64,000 nt of DNA from Streptomyces sp. NBC_00102 (GTDB lineage: Bacteria > Actinomycetota > Actinomycetes > Streptomycetales > Streptomycetaceae). Under the pieces are notes generated by a model. The model was not told where the DNA came from. It saw only the letters and a list, made by a program, of their open reading frames with translations, and made no database searches. The translations under genes were made by a program, and so were the position numbers. The stretch lies in NCBI RefSeq assembly GCF_026343115.1, contig NZ_JAPEMC010000001.1, positions 1-64,000 of the forward strand, given 5' to 3'. Every line of letters starts with the position of its first letter. The stretch's first letter is position 1. This document shows, one piece after another, positions 56,237-63,761 of this stretch.

Positions 56237-56923
56237 ATGACCATTCTGGTGGTGTCCGGCACGGGCACCGAGATCGGCAAGACGATCGTGACGGCGGCCG
56301 TGGCGGCCGCTTCGGGCGGCCGGGTCGCGGTGCTCAAGCCCGCGCAGACGGGGGTCGCTCCGGGCGAGCCCGGTGACGCGGCCGAGGTGGCGCGGCTGGC
56401 GGGCGGCGAGGTGACGACGGTCGAACTGGCCCGCTACCCGGAGCCGTTGGCGCCCGCTACGGCCGCACGGCGCAGCGGGCTCGCACCCCTTCGCCCGTAC
56501 GAGATCGCCGATGCCGCGCAGAAGCTGGCGACGGAGCACGATCTGGTGCTGGTCGAGGGCGCGGGCGGTCTGCTCGTACGGTACGACGACGAGGGGGCCA
56601 CGCTGGCGGACGCGGCCCGGCTGCTGGCGGCGCCGGTGCTGCTGGTGGCGGCTGCCGGGCTCGGCACGCTGAACTCCACCGCCCTGACCGCGGAGGCGCT
56701 GCGGGCCAGGGGCCTCACGTGCCCTGGTGTGGTGATCGGCAGCATGCCCACCGCCCCGGATCTGGCCACCCGGTGCAACGTGGACGACCTCCCCGTCGCG
56801 GCGGGCGCCCCGCTGGTGGGCGTGGTGCCGGCCGGCGCCGGATCGCTGCGACCCGCCGACTTCCGCTCCCAGGCGCCGACTTGGCTCGCTCCGGAGCTGG
56901 GCGGGGTGCGCGGGACCGGCTGA
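56237..56923 (+). CDS. bioD: Dethiobiotin synthetase
   Basis: 228 residues. The P-loop GTGTEIGKT is at the N-terminus, KPAQTGV binds substrate and VEGAGGLLV follows. It closes the ureido ring of DAPA with ATP and CO2. ATG 56237 has GGAAGG 6 bases upstream; the ATG at 56231 overlaps the bioA stop but has no gap to that site. Last gene of bioBAD. Confidence 0.93.
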   Translation: MTILVVSGTGTEIGKTIVTAAVAAASGGRVAVLKPAQTGVAPGEPGDAAEVARLAGGEVTTVELARYPEPLAPATAARRSGLAPLRPYEIADAAQKLATEHDLVLVEGAGGLLVRYDDEGATLADAARLLAAPVLLVAAAGLGTLNSTALTAEALRARGLTCPGVVIGSMPTAPDLATRCNVDDLPVAAGAPLVGVVPAGAGSLRPADFRSQAPTWLAPELGGVRGTG

Positions 56924-57018
56924 CTCCGGGGTCCGGAGCGTACCGACCGCCGGGGCGCGGGCACGGGGGCGCCGGCGCCGGGGGCGGGCATGTGGTCTCT
57001 CCGGTGGCGGCTTCCGGG

Positions 57019-57075
57019 TCGGCCGCAGGTCGGCCCTCCCGGTCAGCCGCAGGTCGGCCCTCCCGGTCAGCCGCA
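57019..57075. repeat. 24-bp tandem repeat abutting the Fic-like gene stop
   Basis: Two full copies at 57019-57042 and 57043-57066 (TCRGCCGCAGGTCGGCCC plus TCCCGG) and a partial third at 57067-57075. The third copy begins exactly with the stop codon of the minus-strand gene at 57067. Confidence 0.85.
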
Positions 57076-57480
57076 CCAGTCGTGCAGTTCGTCGGCGATG
57101 TCGCGTACGCCGGCCTTGCCCTCCTTCACCATGCGGGCCAGGTCGCGCACACGGTCCGGGGAGGTCTGGATGCGGAGCCCGGACGCGACCAGGTAGCCGT
57201 AGGCCACGGCGGAGGCGAACATCGCATTGGAGTGTTCCAATGCCGGTACATGCAACAGAAGTTGAAGCAGCGATGCCGCGCGTGCGTGGGGGCTGGTGTA
57301 GACCGGGCTGCCGAAGATCTCCGCCTCGTGCCGGCTGACTGCGGCAACGAGGGCGCCCCAGTCCGCGACGTGCGGATCTCCCGGAGTCCGGTGCTCGGCC
57401 ACCATGAGCAGCCAGGAGAGATCGATGCGCAGGCTCTCGGGTCCGGGTGACGGTGATTCGGGTGACTCGTCGTGTTCCAT
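57067..57480 (-). CDS. Fic/Doc-like toxin-family protein with degenerate active site
   Basis: 137 residues. LRIDLSWLLMVAEHR, DWGALVAAVSRHEAEIFGSPVYTSPHARAASLLQLLLHVPALEHSNAMFASAVAYGYLVASGL and VKEGKAGVRDIADELHDW match, from memory of the family, proteins annotated in Streptomyces as Fic-type toxin components. The expected H-P-F-x-x-G-N-[GK]-R loop is replaced by HVPALEHSNAM, with wrong spacing and Met in place of Arg. AMP or phosphate transfer by the usual mechanism is therefore doubtful. No antitoxin gene is adjacent; a candidate lies 2.6 kb away at 60083. Confidence 0.7.
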   Translation of the reverse strand: MEHDESPESPSPGPESLRIDLSWLLMVAEHRTPGDPHVADWGALVAAVSRHEAEIFGSPVYTSPHARAASLLQLLLHVPALEHSNAMFASAVAYGYLVASGLRIQTSPDRVRDLARMVKEGKAGVRDIADELHDWCG

Positions 57481-57923
57481 GCAAGGAGACCGTCTCGGGA
57501 AGGGGGGAGCGCTCGGTCCGCGCGTGGGAACCCGTCGGTTCCGGACCCAGTATTCCTCAGGCCCGGAATGCGGAGCGAACCGCTGTGAGGCGCTTGCCCA
57601 CGGGTCGAGCCGCGTGCGGTCGTTCCGCCTCGCGGAGATCGCCCACTGTTCGCGTTCCCAGCCCAGCGAGCGCCTCGTCGGTCAGCCACGGCGCACCGCG
57701 GTGGACATCGACCTCCCTACGGCCGCCGGCCCGCTTGGACCGGCAGGCGGCGCCCATGCCGGCCCGGGCATCCAGTGTCGAGCGAGGAACTCGGCCTCTC
57801 TCGCGGGCTCGCGGCGTCACTGGGGTTCCGCGATCGTGGGGGAGGCTCCCGTCGGGGCAGGCAAGGCTCCCCTCGGACACGCAGCGCACCCACGGCGGTC
57901 GGCGGGACTCGGGAGCGGCAGGC
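57481..57923. other. Intergenic region of 443 bases without intact gene
   Basis: No ORF here has a good start and family-like sequence over its whole length. On the minus strand 57557-57720 reads LTDEALAGLGTRTVGDLREAE, faintly like the start of a tyrosine-phosphatase-like protein (GVRTVxDLR), but it runs upstream into unrelated sequence and stops early. It may be a gene remnant. Confidence 0.4.
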
Positions 57924-58517
57924 TCAGGAGCGGCGGAGTTCAGCGGGGGCAGCGGCGGCCTGGGACGCAGCAAGCCGGGCACGGTGTGCGCGGACCCGGC
58001 CGCGGCTGGCACAGGACGGGGACGGGCACCACCGGCGGCGGCCGGCCGGATCGGTGAAGACTCCGCGGCAATCGTCCTCGGGGCACGCCTTGAGGCCGTC
58101 CCGGTCCACACCGGCCAGATGGTCCACGGCCTGTCGCGCGATGCGGACGAGCGCGTCGTCGATGGTGGCCGGGGGGCGGCGGCGCAGACGGTCACCGCCG
58201 GTGAGTTCCACCCGGTCCTCGGCCCCGAGGAAGGCGCCCAGTTCCGCGATCGCCTCCTCGGGAGGAGTGCGGCCCTCGACGGTGGCGAGCGCCAGGGCGC
58301 GCAGGCACTCCCGCAGTCGCCATGTACGCCGCAGGTCCTCGGGGGTGACGTCGCGCCCGGGCGCCAGCTCGCTCGCCCGGAGCCACTCGGCCAGCCGCTC
58401 CGCCGAGTCGAGGCGCTCGACCGGGTGACTGCCGAAGGCGCGGCCCCGGGTGGCGAGGAGGTTGAGCCAGGTCGCCCCACAGTCGAAGCGGAAGTCGTAC
58501 GGGTCGTCGGTCGCCAT
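57924..58517 (-). CDS. CGNR zinc-finger regulator (ABATE domain)
   Basis: 197 residues. The N-terminal ABATE-like domain (FRFDCGATWLNLLATRG) is followed by a C-terminal zinc finger with Cys145, Cys150, Cys164 and Cys169 (CPEDDC ... RRRWCPSPSCASRGRVRAHR). The name-giving CGNR reads CASR here, with the basic helix kept. It probably binds DNA and controls the divergent operon at 58614; two stacked inverted repeats lie between them. Confidence 0.87.
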   Translation of the reverse strand: MATDDPYDFRFDCGATWLNLLATRGRAFGSHPVERLDSAERLAEWLRASELAPGRDVTPEDLRRTWRLRECLRALALATVEGRTPPEEAIAELGAFLGAEDRVELTGGDRLRRRPPATIDDALVRIARQAVDHLAGVDRDGLKACPEDDCRGVFTDPAGRRRWCPSPSCASRGRVRAHRARLAASQAAAAPAELRRS

Positions 58518-58536
58518 GTCGCACAGCCTATCGCCC

Positions 58537-58593
58537 CAGACGTAACGTCCGACCCGTTACGTCTGTTAGTTTCGTAACGCTCAGATCGTTACA
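58537..58593. promoter_or_regulatory. Double inverted-repeat operator with embedded -10
   Basis: First repeat: CAGACGTAACG (58537-58547), spacer TCCGACC, exact complement at 58555-58565. Second repeat: CGTAACG (58573-58579), spacer CTCAGAT, CGTTACA (58587-58593). Both have 7-base spacers and the same CGTAACG half-site, and their centres are 32 bases apart. TAGTTT (58567-58572), a -10 candidate for the 58614 operon, lies between them. The CGNR protein is the obvious ligand. Confidence 0.75.
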
Positions 58594-58613
58594 CCCTGAC
58601 GAGGAGATCGACC

Positions 58614-59069
58614 ATGCCCCGTTCCGGCTCCATCGGCACAGCCCCTCTCGCCGAGCGGCTGACGCCTGCCGTTCTCGACCGCGAGGAGGGATACCGGACG
58701 CTCGACGCCCTCCAGGCCCCAGCCACTCAGTCGCTCTTCCCCTGGCTGGAGGATGTGGCTCCCGGATTTCCCGACCATCTGATCACCACCCTTTTCGGCG
58801 GCATCTACCAACGCCCCGGGCTGTCCCCGCGCGAGCGGCAGCTGGCGAACCTGGCGGCACTGACCGCGCTCGGCAGCGTGGATCCGCAGCTCGCCGGGCA
58901 GGCGGTGACCTCACTCCGGGTGGGTCTGACACGCGAGGAGGTGGTGGAGGTCTTCGTCCACCTGACGCCATACGTCGGCGTGCCCAAGGCCCTGGCGGGG
59001 CTCCGGGTCGCCGTCGCCGCAATGGACGACGCCGCCCCGCACGGTGCGGAGCGGGAGGAGTCCCGGTGA
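58614..59069 (+). CDS. Carboxymuconolactone decarboxylase-family protein
   Basis: 151 residues. [61 protein letters not shown] matches the CMD core; it lacks the CxxC of AhpD, so it is closer to true gamma-carboxymuconolactone decarboxylases. GACGAGGAG lies upstream of the ATG. Its stop overlaps the next gene (GTGA). The substrate is unknown; the neighbouring phosphotriesterase-like hydrolase suggests a lactone or ester pathway. Confidence 0.87.
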   Translation: MPRSGSIGTAPLAERLTPAVLDREEGYRTLDALQAPATQSLFPWLEDVAPGFPDHLITTLFGGIYQRPGLSPRERQLANLAALTALGSVDPQLAGQAVTSLRVGLTREEVVEVFVHLTPYVGVPKALAGLRVAVAAMDDAAPHGAEREESR

Positions 59070-60028
59070 GCGGAGAGACCCACGCCGCAGCCACGCAGTC
59101 CGTGAGGACCGTGCTCGGCGACATAGCGCCGGGCGACCTCGGCGCCTGCAACGCGCACGACCATCTCTTCCTGCTCAGTCCGTGTCTGCCCGGTGAGGAA
59201 CTCGACGACGTGGAGGCGGCGCGGGCCGAACTCGACTCCTTCGCACTGGCCGGCGGAAGTGCCGTTGCGCAGTGGACGCCTTGGGGCATGGGGCGGCGAT
59301 TGTCGGAGCTCCCCGCACTTTCCCGTGCCACCGGCGTCCACCTGATCGCGGCCACCGGCCTGCATCAGGCGAAGCACTACCGGGACGAGCGGTTCCCGCA
59401 CGGCGTGGAGAAGCTGGCGGACCTGTTCGTCCGGGAGCTCACCCGCGGCCCGGTACGAGCGGGCCTGATCAAGGTAGCGGCCCCCTTCCACCGCTTGGAC
59501 GCCCACGCCAACCGGACGATGGCCGCGGCCGCCCGAGCACACCACGCGACGGGCGCGCCGATCGGCGTCCACCTGGAGGGCGGCACCGCGGCCCTGGACA
59601 CCCTCGATCTCCTCTGCGGCGACCACGGGGTCCCGGCCCACCGGGTGATCCTCGGCCACCTGCTCAGGTACCCCGACCCGGCCGTCCATCTGCGGGCCGC
59701 CGAAGCCGGGGCGTTCCTCGCGTTCGACGGGCCGTCCAGGGCGCATCACGCCGTCGACTGGCGGCTGTACGAGTGCGTGGCCGCTCTCGCCGACGCCGGG
59801 TACGCCGACCGCGTACTGCTCGGTGGTGACACCGTGGTGGCCTCCGCACGCGCGACGGCGGACGGGCCGGGGATGCGCCATCTCCTGGAGGGGATCCGTG
59901 GGCGCATCGCCCAGGAGATCGGCCCCGACGTCGCCCACGCGATTTTCGTGACGAACCCGGCCAATGCCTTCGCGGCACACTGGCGTGCCCCGGCAGCCGT
60001 CGTCCCCGACACCGGCCACGCCCACTGA
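59066..60028 (+). CDS. Phosphotriesterase-like metal-dependent hydrolase
   Basis: 320 residues, TIM-barrel amidohydrolase. The binuclear metal site is complete: His31 and His33 (HDH), Lys136 (the carbamylated Lys in LIKVAAP), His169, His198 and Asp255 (LLGGDT). Members of this family hydrolyse lactones, phosphotriesters or related esters. GTG coupled to the CMD-like gene. Likely co-regulated by the CGNR protein. Physiological substrate unknown. Confidence 0.9.
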   Translation: MSGETHAAATQSVRTVLGDIAPGDLGACNAHDHLFLLSPCLPGEELDDVEAARAELDSFALAGGSAVAQWTPWGMGRRLSELPALSRATGVHLIAATGLHQAKHYRDERFPHGVEKLADLFVRELTRGPVRAGLIKVAAPFHRLDAHANRTMAAAARAHHATGAPIGVHLEGGTAALDTLDLLCGDHGVPAHRVILGHLLRYPDPAVHLRAAEAGAFLAFDGPSRAHHAVDWRLYECVAALADAGYADRVLLGGDTVVASARATADGPGMRHLLEGIRGRIAQEIGPDVAHAIFVTNPANAFAAHWRAPAAVVPDTGHAH

Positions 60029-60082
60029 GGGGCTTGGCCGATGCTCGCACGGTGAGGCCGAGCGGGAGTCGGGCCGGCGCAC

Positions 60083-60298
60083 TCAGTGCGCGACGCGCTC
60101 CGTACCGAATTCCTCGGCGAAGACCGATTCGTACCGCCGCATGAAGTCGGCGGCCGCTTCGACGAAGGCGCGGCCCGCGTCCTCCCTGTCGGGTTCCGCG
60201 CGCTCCGCCAGGGAGCGGGTCACGGTCGCCCGCCCTTGTCCTGCGGCCTCGGCTGCGACGGCCTGGTCCACCCGGGAGTTCAACTGGGTTCTGGGCAT
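60083..60298 (-). CDS. Putative ribbon-helix-helix antitoxin-like protein
   Basis: 71 residues. TQLNSRVDQAVAAEAAGQGRATVTRSLAERA resembles an RHH DNA-binding start, and FVEAAADFMRRYESVFAEEFG matches the C-terminal helix of small Streptomyces antitoxins that, as I recall them, sit next to Fic-type toxins. The central RHH segment is more divergent than usual. The start has only a weak ribosome site. It faces no toxin here; the Fic-like gene lies 2.6 kb away on the same strand. Confidence 0.6.
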   Translation of the reverse strand: MPRTQLNSRVDQAVAAEAAGQGRATVTRSLAERAEPDREDAGRAFVEAAADFMRRYESVFAEEFGTERVAH

Positions 60299-60491
60299 TT
60301 CCCCAAGCTAGCCTCGCCCGGTCCGCCCGGGCAAGGGGACCGGGCAGCGCCCCCGCTCCGGGCCGGACGGCCGACCGCGCGCGGCGCCGGACCCGCGCCG
60401 CGCCAGGGCCGCGGCTCGGCCGCCCGTCCGACTGCGGCCGAGCCGTGAATTCCGCTCGACTGCCGCCGCTCGCCGATGGTGGGATGCGCGC

Positions 60492-60932
60492 ATGAGTGAT
60501 CTTTCGAAGAGCGACCTGTCGATACGCGCCGCCACCCCTGCCGACCTGGACGAAGTCCTCGCCTTCTGGAAGGAGGCCGCCGAGGGGACGAGCATCAGCG
60601 ACGACCTGGACGGCATCGCGCGGCTGGTGGCACGGGACCCCGATTGCCTCCTTCTCGCGGAACGCGACGGCCGGCTCGCGGGGACGGTGATCGCCGGGTT
60701 CGACGGCTGGCGCTGCCATCTCTACCGGCTCGCCGTCCACCCTGAGCAGCGCCGGCGCGGTGTGGCCACCGCACTGCTTTCGGCCGCGGAGGAACGGTTC
60801 GTAAGCCTCGGCGGCCGGCGCGGGGACGCGATGGTCCTCGACGCGAACGAGCGCGCCCGGCATGCCTGGCGCGCGGCGGGGTACGAAAGGGAGTCCCAAT
60901 GGAGCCGCTGGGTGAAGCCCCTGCCCCGCTGA
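60492..60932 (+). CDS. GNAT-family N-acetyltransferase
   Basis: 146 residues. LYRLAVHPEQRRRGVATALLSAAEERFVSLG holds the acetyl-CoA loop (Q-R-R-R-G-V-A), and VLDANERARHAWRAAGYERESQWSRWVKPL is the common C-terminal part. Substrate unknown. Start without a strong ribosome site; monocistronic by spacing. Confidence 0.88.
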   Translation: MSDLSKSDLSIRAATPADLDEVLAFWKEAAEGTSISDDLDGIARLVARDPDCLLLAERDGRLAGTVIAGFDGWRCHLYRLAVHPEQRRRGVATALLSAAEERFVSLGGRRGDAMVLDANERARHAWRAAGYERESQWSRWVKPLPR

Positions 60933-61289
60933 CAACCCCGGCGCGAGAAGGAACGGGGCCAGGGCGGAGCAGGCTCCGGGTACAGGTCCGGCTCACGGTC
61001 CGGGAGGTGGGGCGGTTCGGGCCGGGCCGGGACCCGACCACGACACTTTGCCGATCCTTTACTATGTCCTTCTATTCGATCGCCACAGTGATCGCGCGAT
61101 TGCAGTGATCCAGTACTGCGGCCGGGTTCCGAGACGGCCATCAGTCCAGCGATCGGTGTATTCGATCCCCTGCCGAGAAAGGTGTGAGCGTCCGCCCATG
61201 GGCGAGCCTCCCAGTAGCCGAACCCGCCGGTGTCACGGACATCGCGCGATCCTCCGACCGCTGCCCGATCATGGGACGGAGGTGAACCG
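60933..61289. other. Intergenic region upstream of the CNNM operon
   Basis: 357 bases. 61045-61115 is unusually AT-rich for the window and contains two direct copies of CAGTGATC (61086-61093 and 61103-61110), so the promoter is probably there. The leader after it is about 180 bases, long enough for a regulatory RNA, but I could not match a known riboswitch. No gene recognised. Confidence 0.5.
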
Positions 61290-62630
61290 ATGACCGAAGT
61301 GCTTCTGCTGCTCGTGGCCGTGCTGCTCTCGATCGCCTGCGGCGCCTTCGTCGCTGCCGAGTTCTCCCTGACGACCGTGGAGCGCGGCGACCTCGAACGA
61401 GCCGTGGAGCGGGGGGAGCGCGGCGCGGCCGGTGCCCTCAAGGCCGTCCGCAGCCTTACTTTCCAGCTCTCGGGAGCTCAGCTCGGCATCACCGTCACCA
61501 ACCTGGTGGTCGGCATGCTGTCCGAATCGTCGATCGCCAAGCTCATCCGCGGACCGCTGGTGGCGATCGGGCTCTCCCCCAGCCTGTCGCGGTCGGTGGC
61601 GCTGGTCATCGGTACCGCCCTGTCCACGGTGGTCCTGATGGTGGTGGGTGAACTCGTCCCCAAGAACTGGGCGATCTCCTCGCCCCTGAAGGTAGCCAAG
61701 GCCGTCGCCACACCGCAGCGGGTCTTCACCGCGGTCTTCCGTCCTTTCATCAGCCATCTCAACAACACCGCCAACCGCATCCTGCGCCGCTTCGGCCTCG
61801 AACCGGCCGAGGAGCTGGCCTCCGCGAGGAGTCCGCAGGAACTGGCGGCTCTCGCACGTCACTCCGCGAAGGAGGGGGCACTGGAGGCGGACACCGCCGA
61901 ACTGTTCGTCCGCACCCTCAACCTGGCCGAGCTCACCGCGGAGAACGTCATGACGCCACGGGTCCAGGTCACCGCGCTGGACCTGCAGGCGACCGCCGAG
62001 GACGTGGCGAACGCGACCCGGGCGACCGGACTGTCCCGCTTCCCGGTCTACCGCGGCAGCCTGGACACGGTCGTGGGCGTCGCGCACATCAAGGACGTCC
62101 TCGCGGTGCCCGCGGACCAACGGCCCCGCAAGAGCGTCTCCGACCTGCTGCGCGAACCCCTTCTCGTGCCCGAGACGCTCGGCGTCGACAAGCTGCTCGA
62201 CCGTCTCTCCGGCCGCAAGCTCGCCATGGCCGTCGTCATCGACGAATACGGCGGCACGGCCGGTGTGGTGACCCTGGAGGACATCGTCGAGGAGGTCGTC
62301 GGCGAAGTTCGGGACGAGCACGACCCCCACGAGACGCCCGACCTGGCTCCCTCGGGGGAGGACGCCGACGGCCGCACCCTGTGGTCGGCCGACGGCGCGG
62401 CGCGCACCGACCAGCTCCGTACGATCGGCCTGCGCGCTCCGGACGGTCCGTACGAAACCCTCGCCGGGCTCATCGCCAACATGGTCGGCCGCATCCCCCG
62501 GGAAGGGGACAGCGTGGAACTGGCCGGATGGCGGATCGACGTCGTGGACGCTTCCGGGCGGCGCGCCGCACGCGCCCTGCTGCACGCGCCGCTCCCCGGC
62601 GAGGACCCCATGACGGAGGATGCCCGATGA
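61290..62630 (+). CDS. CNNM/HlyC-CorC-type membrane protein (DUF21, CBS pair)
   Basis: 446 residues. The N-terminal DUF21 region with about four membrane segments (AAEFSLTTVERGDLE, SGAQLGITVTNLVVG, VVLMVVGELVPKNWAI) is followed by a CBS pair (ENVMTPRVQVTALDLQ ... SRFPVYRG ... VVGVAHIKDVL ... VVIDEYGGTAGVVTLEDIVEEVVGEVRDE) and a CorC C-terminal domain. Such proteins act in Mg2+ or Co2+ transport or resistance. ATG with GGAGGTG 7 bases upstream. Coupled to its paralogue by ATGA. Confidence 0.92.
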   Translation: MTEVLLLLVAVLLSIACGAFVAAEFSLTTVERGDLERAVERGERGAAGALKAVRSLTFQLSGAQLGITVTNLVVGMLSESSIAKLIRGPLVAIGLSPSLSRSVALVIGTALSTVVLMVVGELVPKNWAISSPLKVAKAVATPQRVFTAVFRPFISHLNNTANRILRRFGLEPAEELASARSPQELAALARHSAKEGALEADTAELFVRTLNLAELTAENVMTPRVQVTALDLQATAEDVANATRATGLSRFPVYRGSLDTVVGVAHIKDVLAVPADQRPRKSVSDLLREPLLVPETLGVDKLLDRLSGRKLAMAVVIDEYGGTAGVVTLEDIVEEVVGEVRDEHDPHETPDLAPSGEDADGRTLWSADGAARTDQLRTIGLRAPDGPYETLAGLIANMVGRIPREGDSVELAGWRIDVVDASGRRAARALLHAPLPGEDPMTEDAR

Positions 62631-63646
62631 CCGTTCTCCAGCTCTTCATCGGACTGCTGACACTGGTCGTGAACGCCTTCTTCGTGGGCGCGGAGTTCGC
62701 CCTCATCTCGGTACGCCGGAGCCAGATCGAGCCGGCCGCCGAAGCCGGCGACCGTCGGGCCCGCAGCGTGCTGTGGGGGCTGGAACACGTCTCGGCGCTG
62801 CTCGCGGCGGCCCAGCTCGGCATCACCTTGTGCACCCTGGTGCTGGGCATCGTCGCCGAACCGGCCATCGCTCATCTGCTGGAGCCCGTGTTCGACGCGG
62901 TCGGGGTGCCCCACGGCCTGGTGCACCCGCTGTCGTTCGTCATCGCGCTGACGGTGGCGACCTATCTCCACATGCTCCTCGGCGAAATGGTTCCCAAGAA
63001 CGTCGCGCTGGCCGACCCGGCGAAGGGTGCGCTGCTCCTCGGCCCGCCGCTGGTGGCCCTGGCCAGAGGGCTGCGCCCGGTGATCTTCGCGATCAACGCG
63101 TTCGCGAACCTGCTGTTGAAGCTCCTGCGGGTGGAGACCAAGAACGAGGTCTCCGCGACCTTCTCGGACGACCAGCTGGCACTGCTGGTCAGGGACTCCG
63201 GAGACGCCGGGCTGGTGGACGACCGGTCGGCCGAGCGGCTGCGGCACGCGCTGGAGCTGGGCAGTCGCCCTGTCCGGGACGTCGCCATGCCGATCGACCA
63301 GACGGTTTTCACCCGCGTGGGTACGACACCCGAGGAGTTGGAGCGGCTGTCGGCCGAATCCGGGTACTCGCGCTTCCCCGTGATGGACGGCGAGCAGCGG
63401 ATACTCGGCTATCTCCACGTGAAGGACGCCCTGGACGCCGCCCCGCGCGACGTGCCGTTCCCGGTCTCCGCGATGCGCCCCATCGCCCGAGTACGGGCGG
63501 CGGCCCCGCTCGACGACGTGCTGACCGCACTCCGGCGCAGCCGTACGCACCTCGCGGCGGTGCTGGACGACGACGACCGGCTGGTCGGCACGGTCACCAT
63601 GGAGGACGTGCTGCGCGAGCTGGTCGGACGGCCGCGGTCCGGCTGA
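62627..63646 (+). CDS. Second CNNM/HlyC-CorC-type membrane protein, lacking the CorC C-terminal domain
   Basis: 339 residues. DUF21 part AFFVGAEFALISVRRSQIE, AAQLGITLCTLVLG, LHMLLGEMVPKNVAL; CBS pair VAMPIDQTVFTRVG, YSRFPVMDG and LAAVLDDDDRLVGTVTMEDVLRELVG. It ends just after the second CBS, without the CorC domain of its partner. The two overlap ATGA and probably work as a hetero-oligomer. Confidence 0.92.
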   Translation: MTVLQLFIGLLTLVVNAFFVGAEFALISVRRSQIEPAAEAGDRRARSVLWGLEHVSALLAAAQLGITLCTLVLGIVAEPAIAHLLEPVFDAVGVPHGLVHPLSFVIALTVATYLHMLLGEMVPKNVALADPAKGALLLGPPLVALARGLRPVIFAINAFANLLLKLLRVETKNEVSATFSDDQLALLVRDSGDAGLVDDRSAERLRHALELGSRPVRDVAMPIDQTVFTRVGTTPEELERLSAESGYSRFPVMDGEQRILGYLHVKDALDAAPRDVPFPVSAMRPIARVRAAAPLDDVLTALRRSRTHLAAVLDDDDRLVGTVTMEDVLRELVGRPRSG

Positions 63647-63700
63647 CCGGATCGCGCCGCCGCCGGGTCAGGTCGGCAGGCGGCCGGATCCGGCGGCTCC

Positions 63701-63742
63701 GGGCTCCGGGCTCCGGGCTCCGGGCTCCGGGCTCCGGGCTCC
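63701..63742. repeat. Six perfect tandem copies of GGGCTCC upstream of the SGNH gene
   Basis: Six identical heptamers, with a partial seventh at 63695-63700. They end 5 bases before TACGAT (63747-63752), the candidate -10 of the next gene, so the expected -35 position lies within the repeat. Confidence 0.92.
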
Positions 63743-63761
63743 GCGATACGATCACTGAGCC

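Noticed and set aside
60077..60091. Terminator GCGCACT-C-AGTGCGC between the hydrolase and the antitoxin-like gene
   Set aside because: The loop would be a single base and the right arm lies inside the antitoxin-like coding sequence, so it is not counted.
61100..61289. Mg2+ (M-box) or yybP-type riboswitch before the CNNM operon
   Set aside because: The leader is long and some hairpins are possible, but none of the conserved blocks of either class could be recognised.
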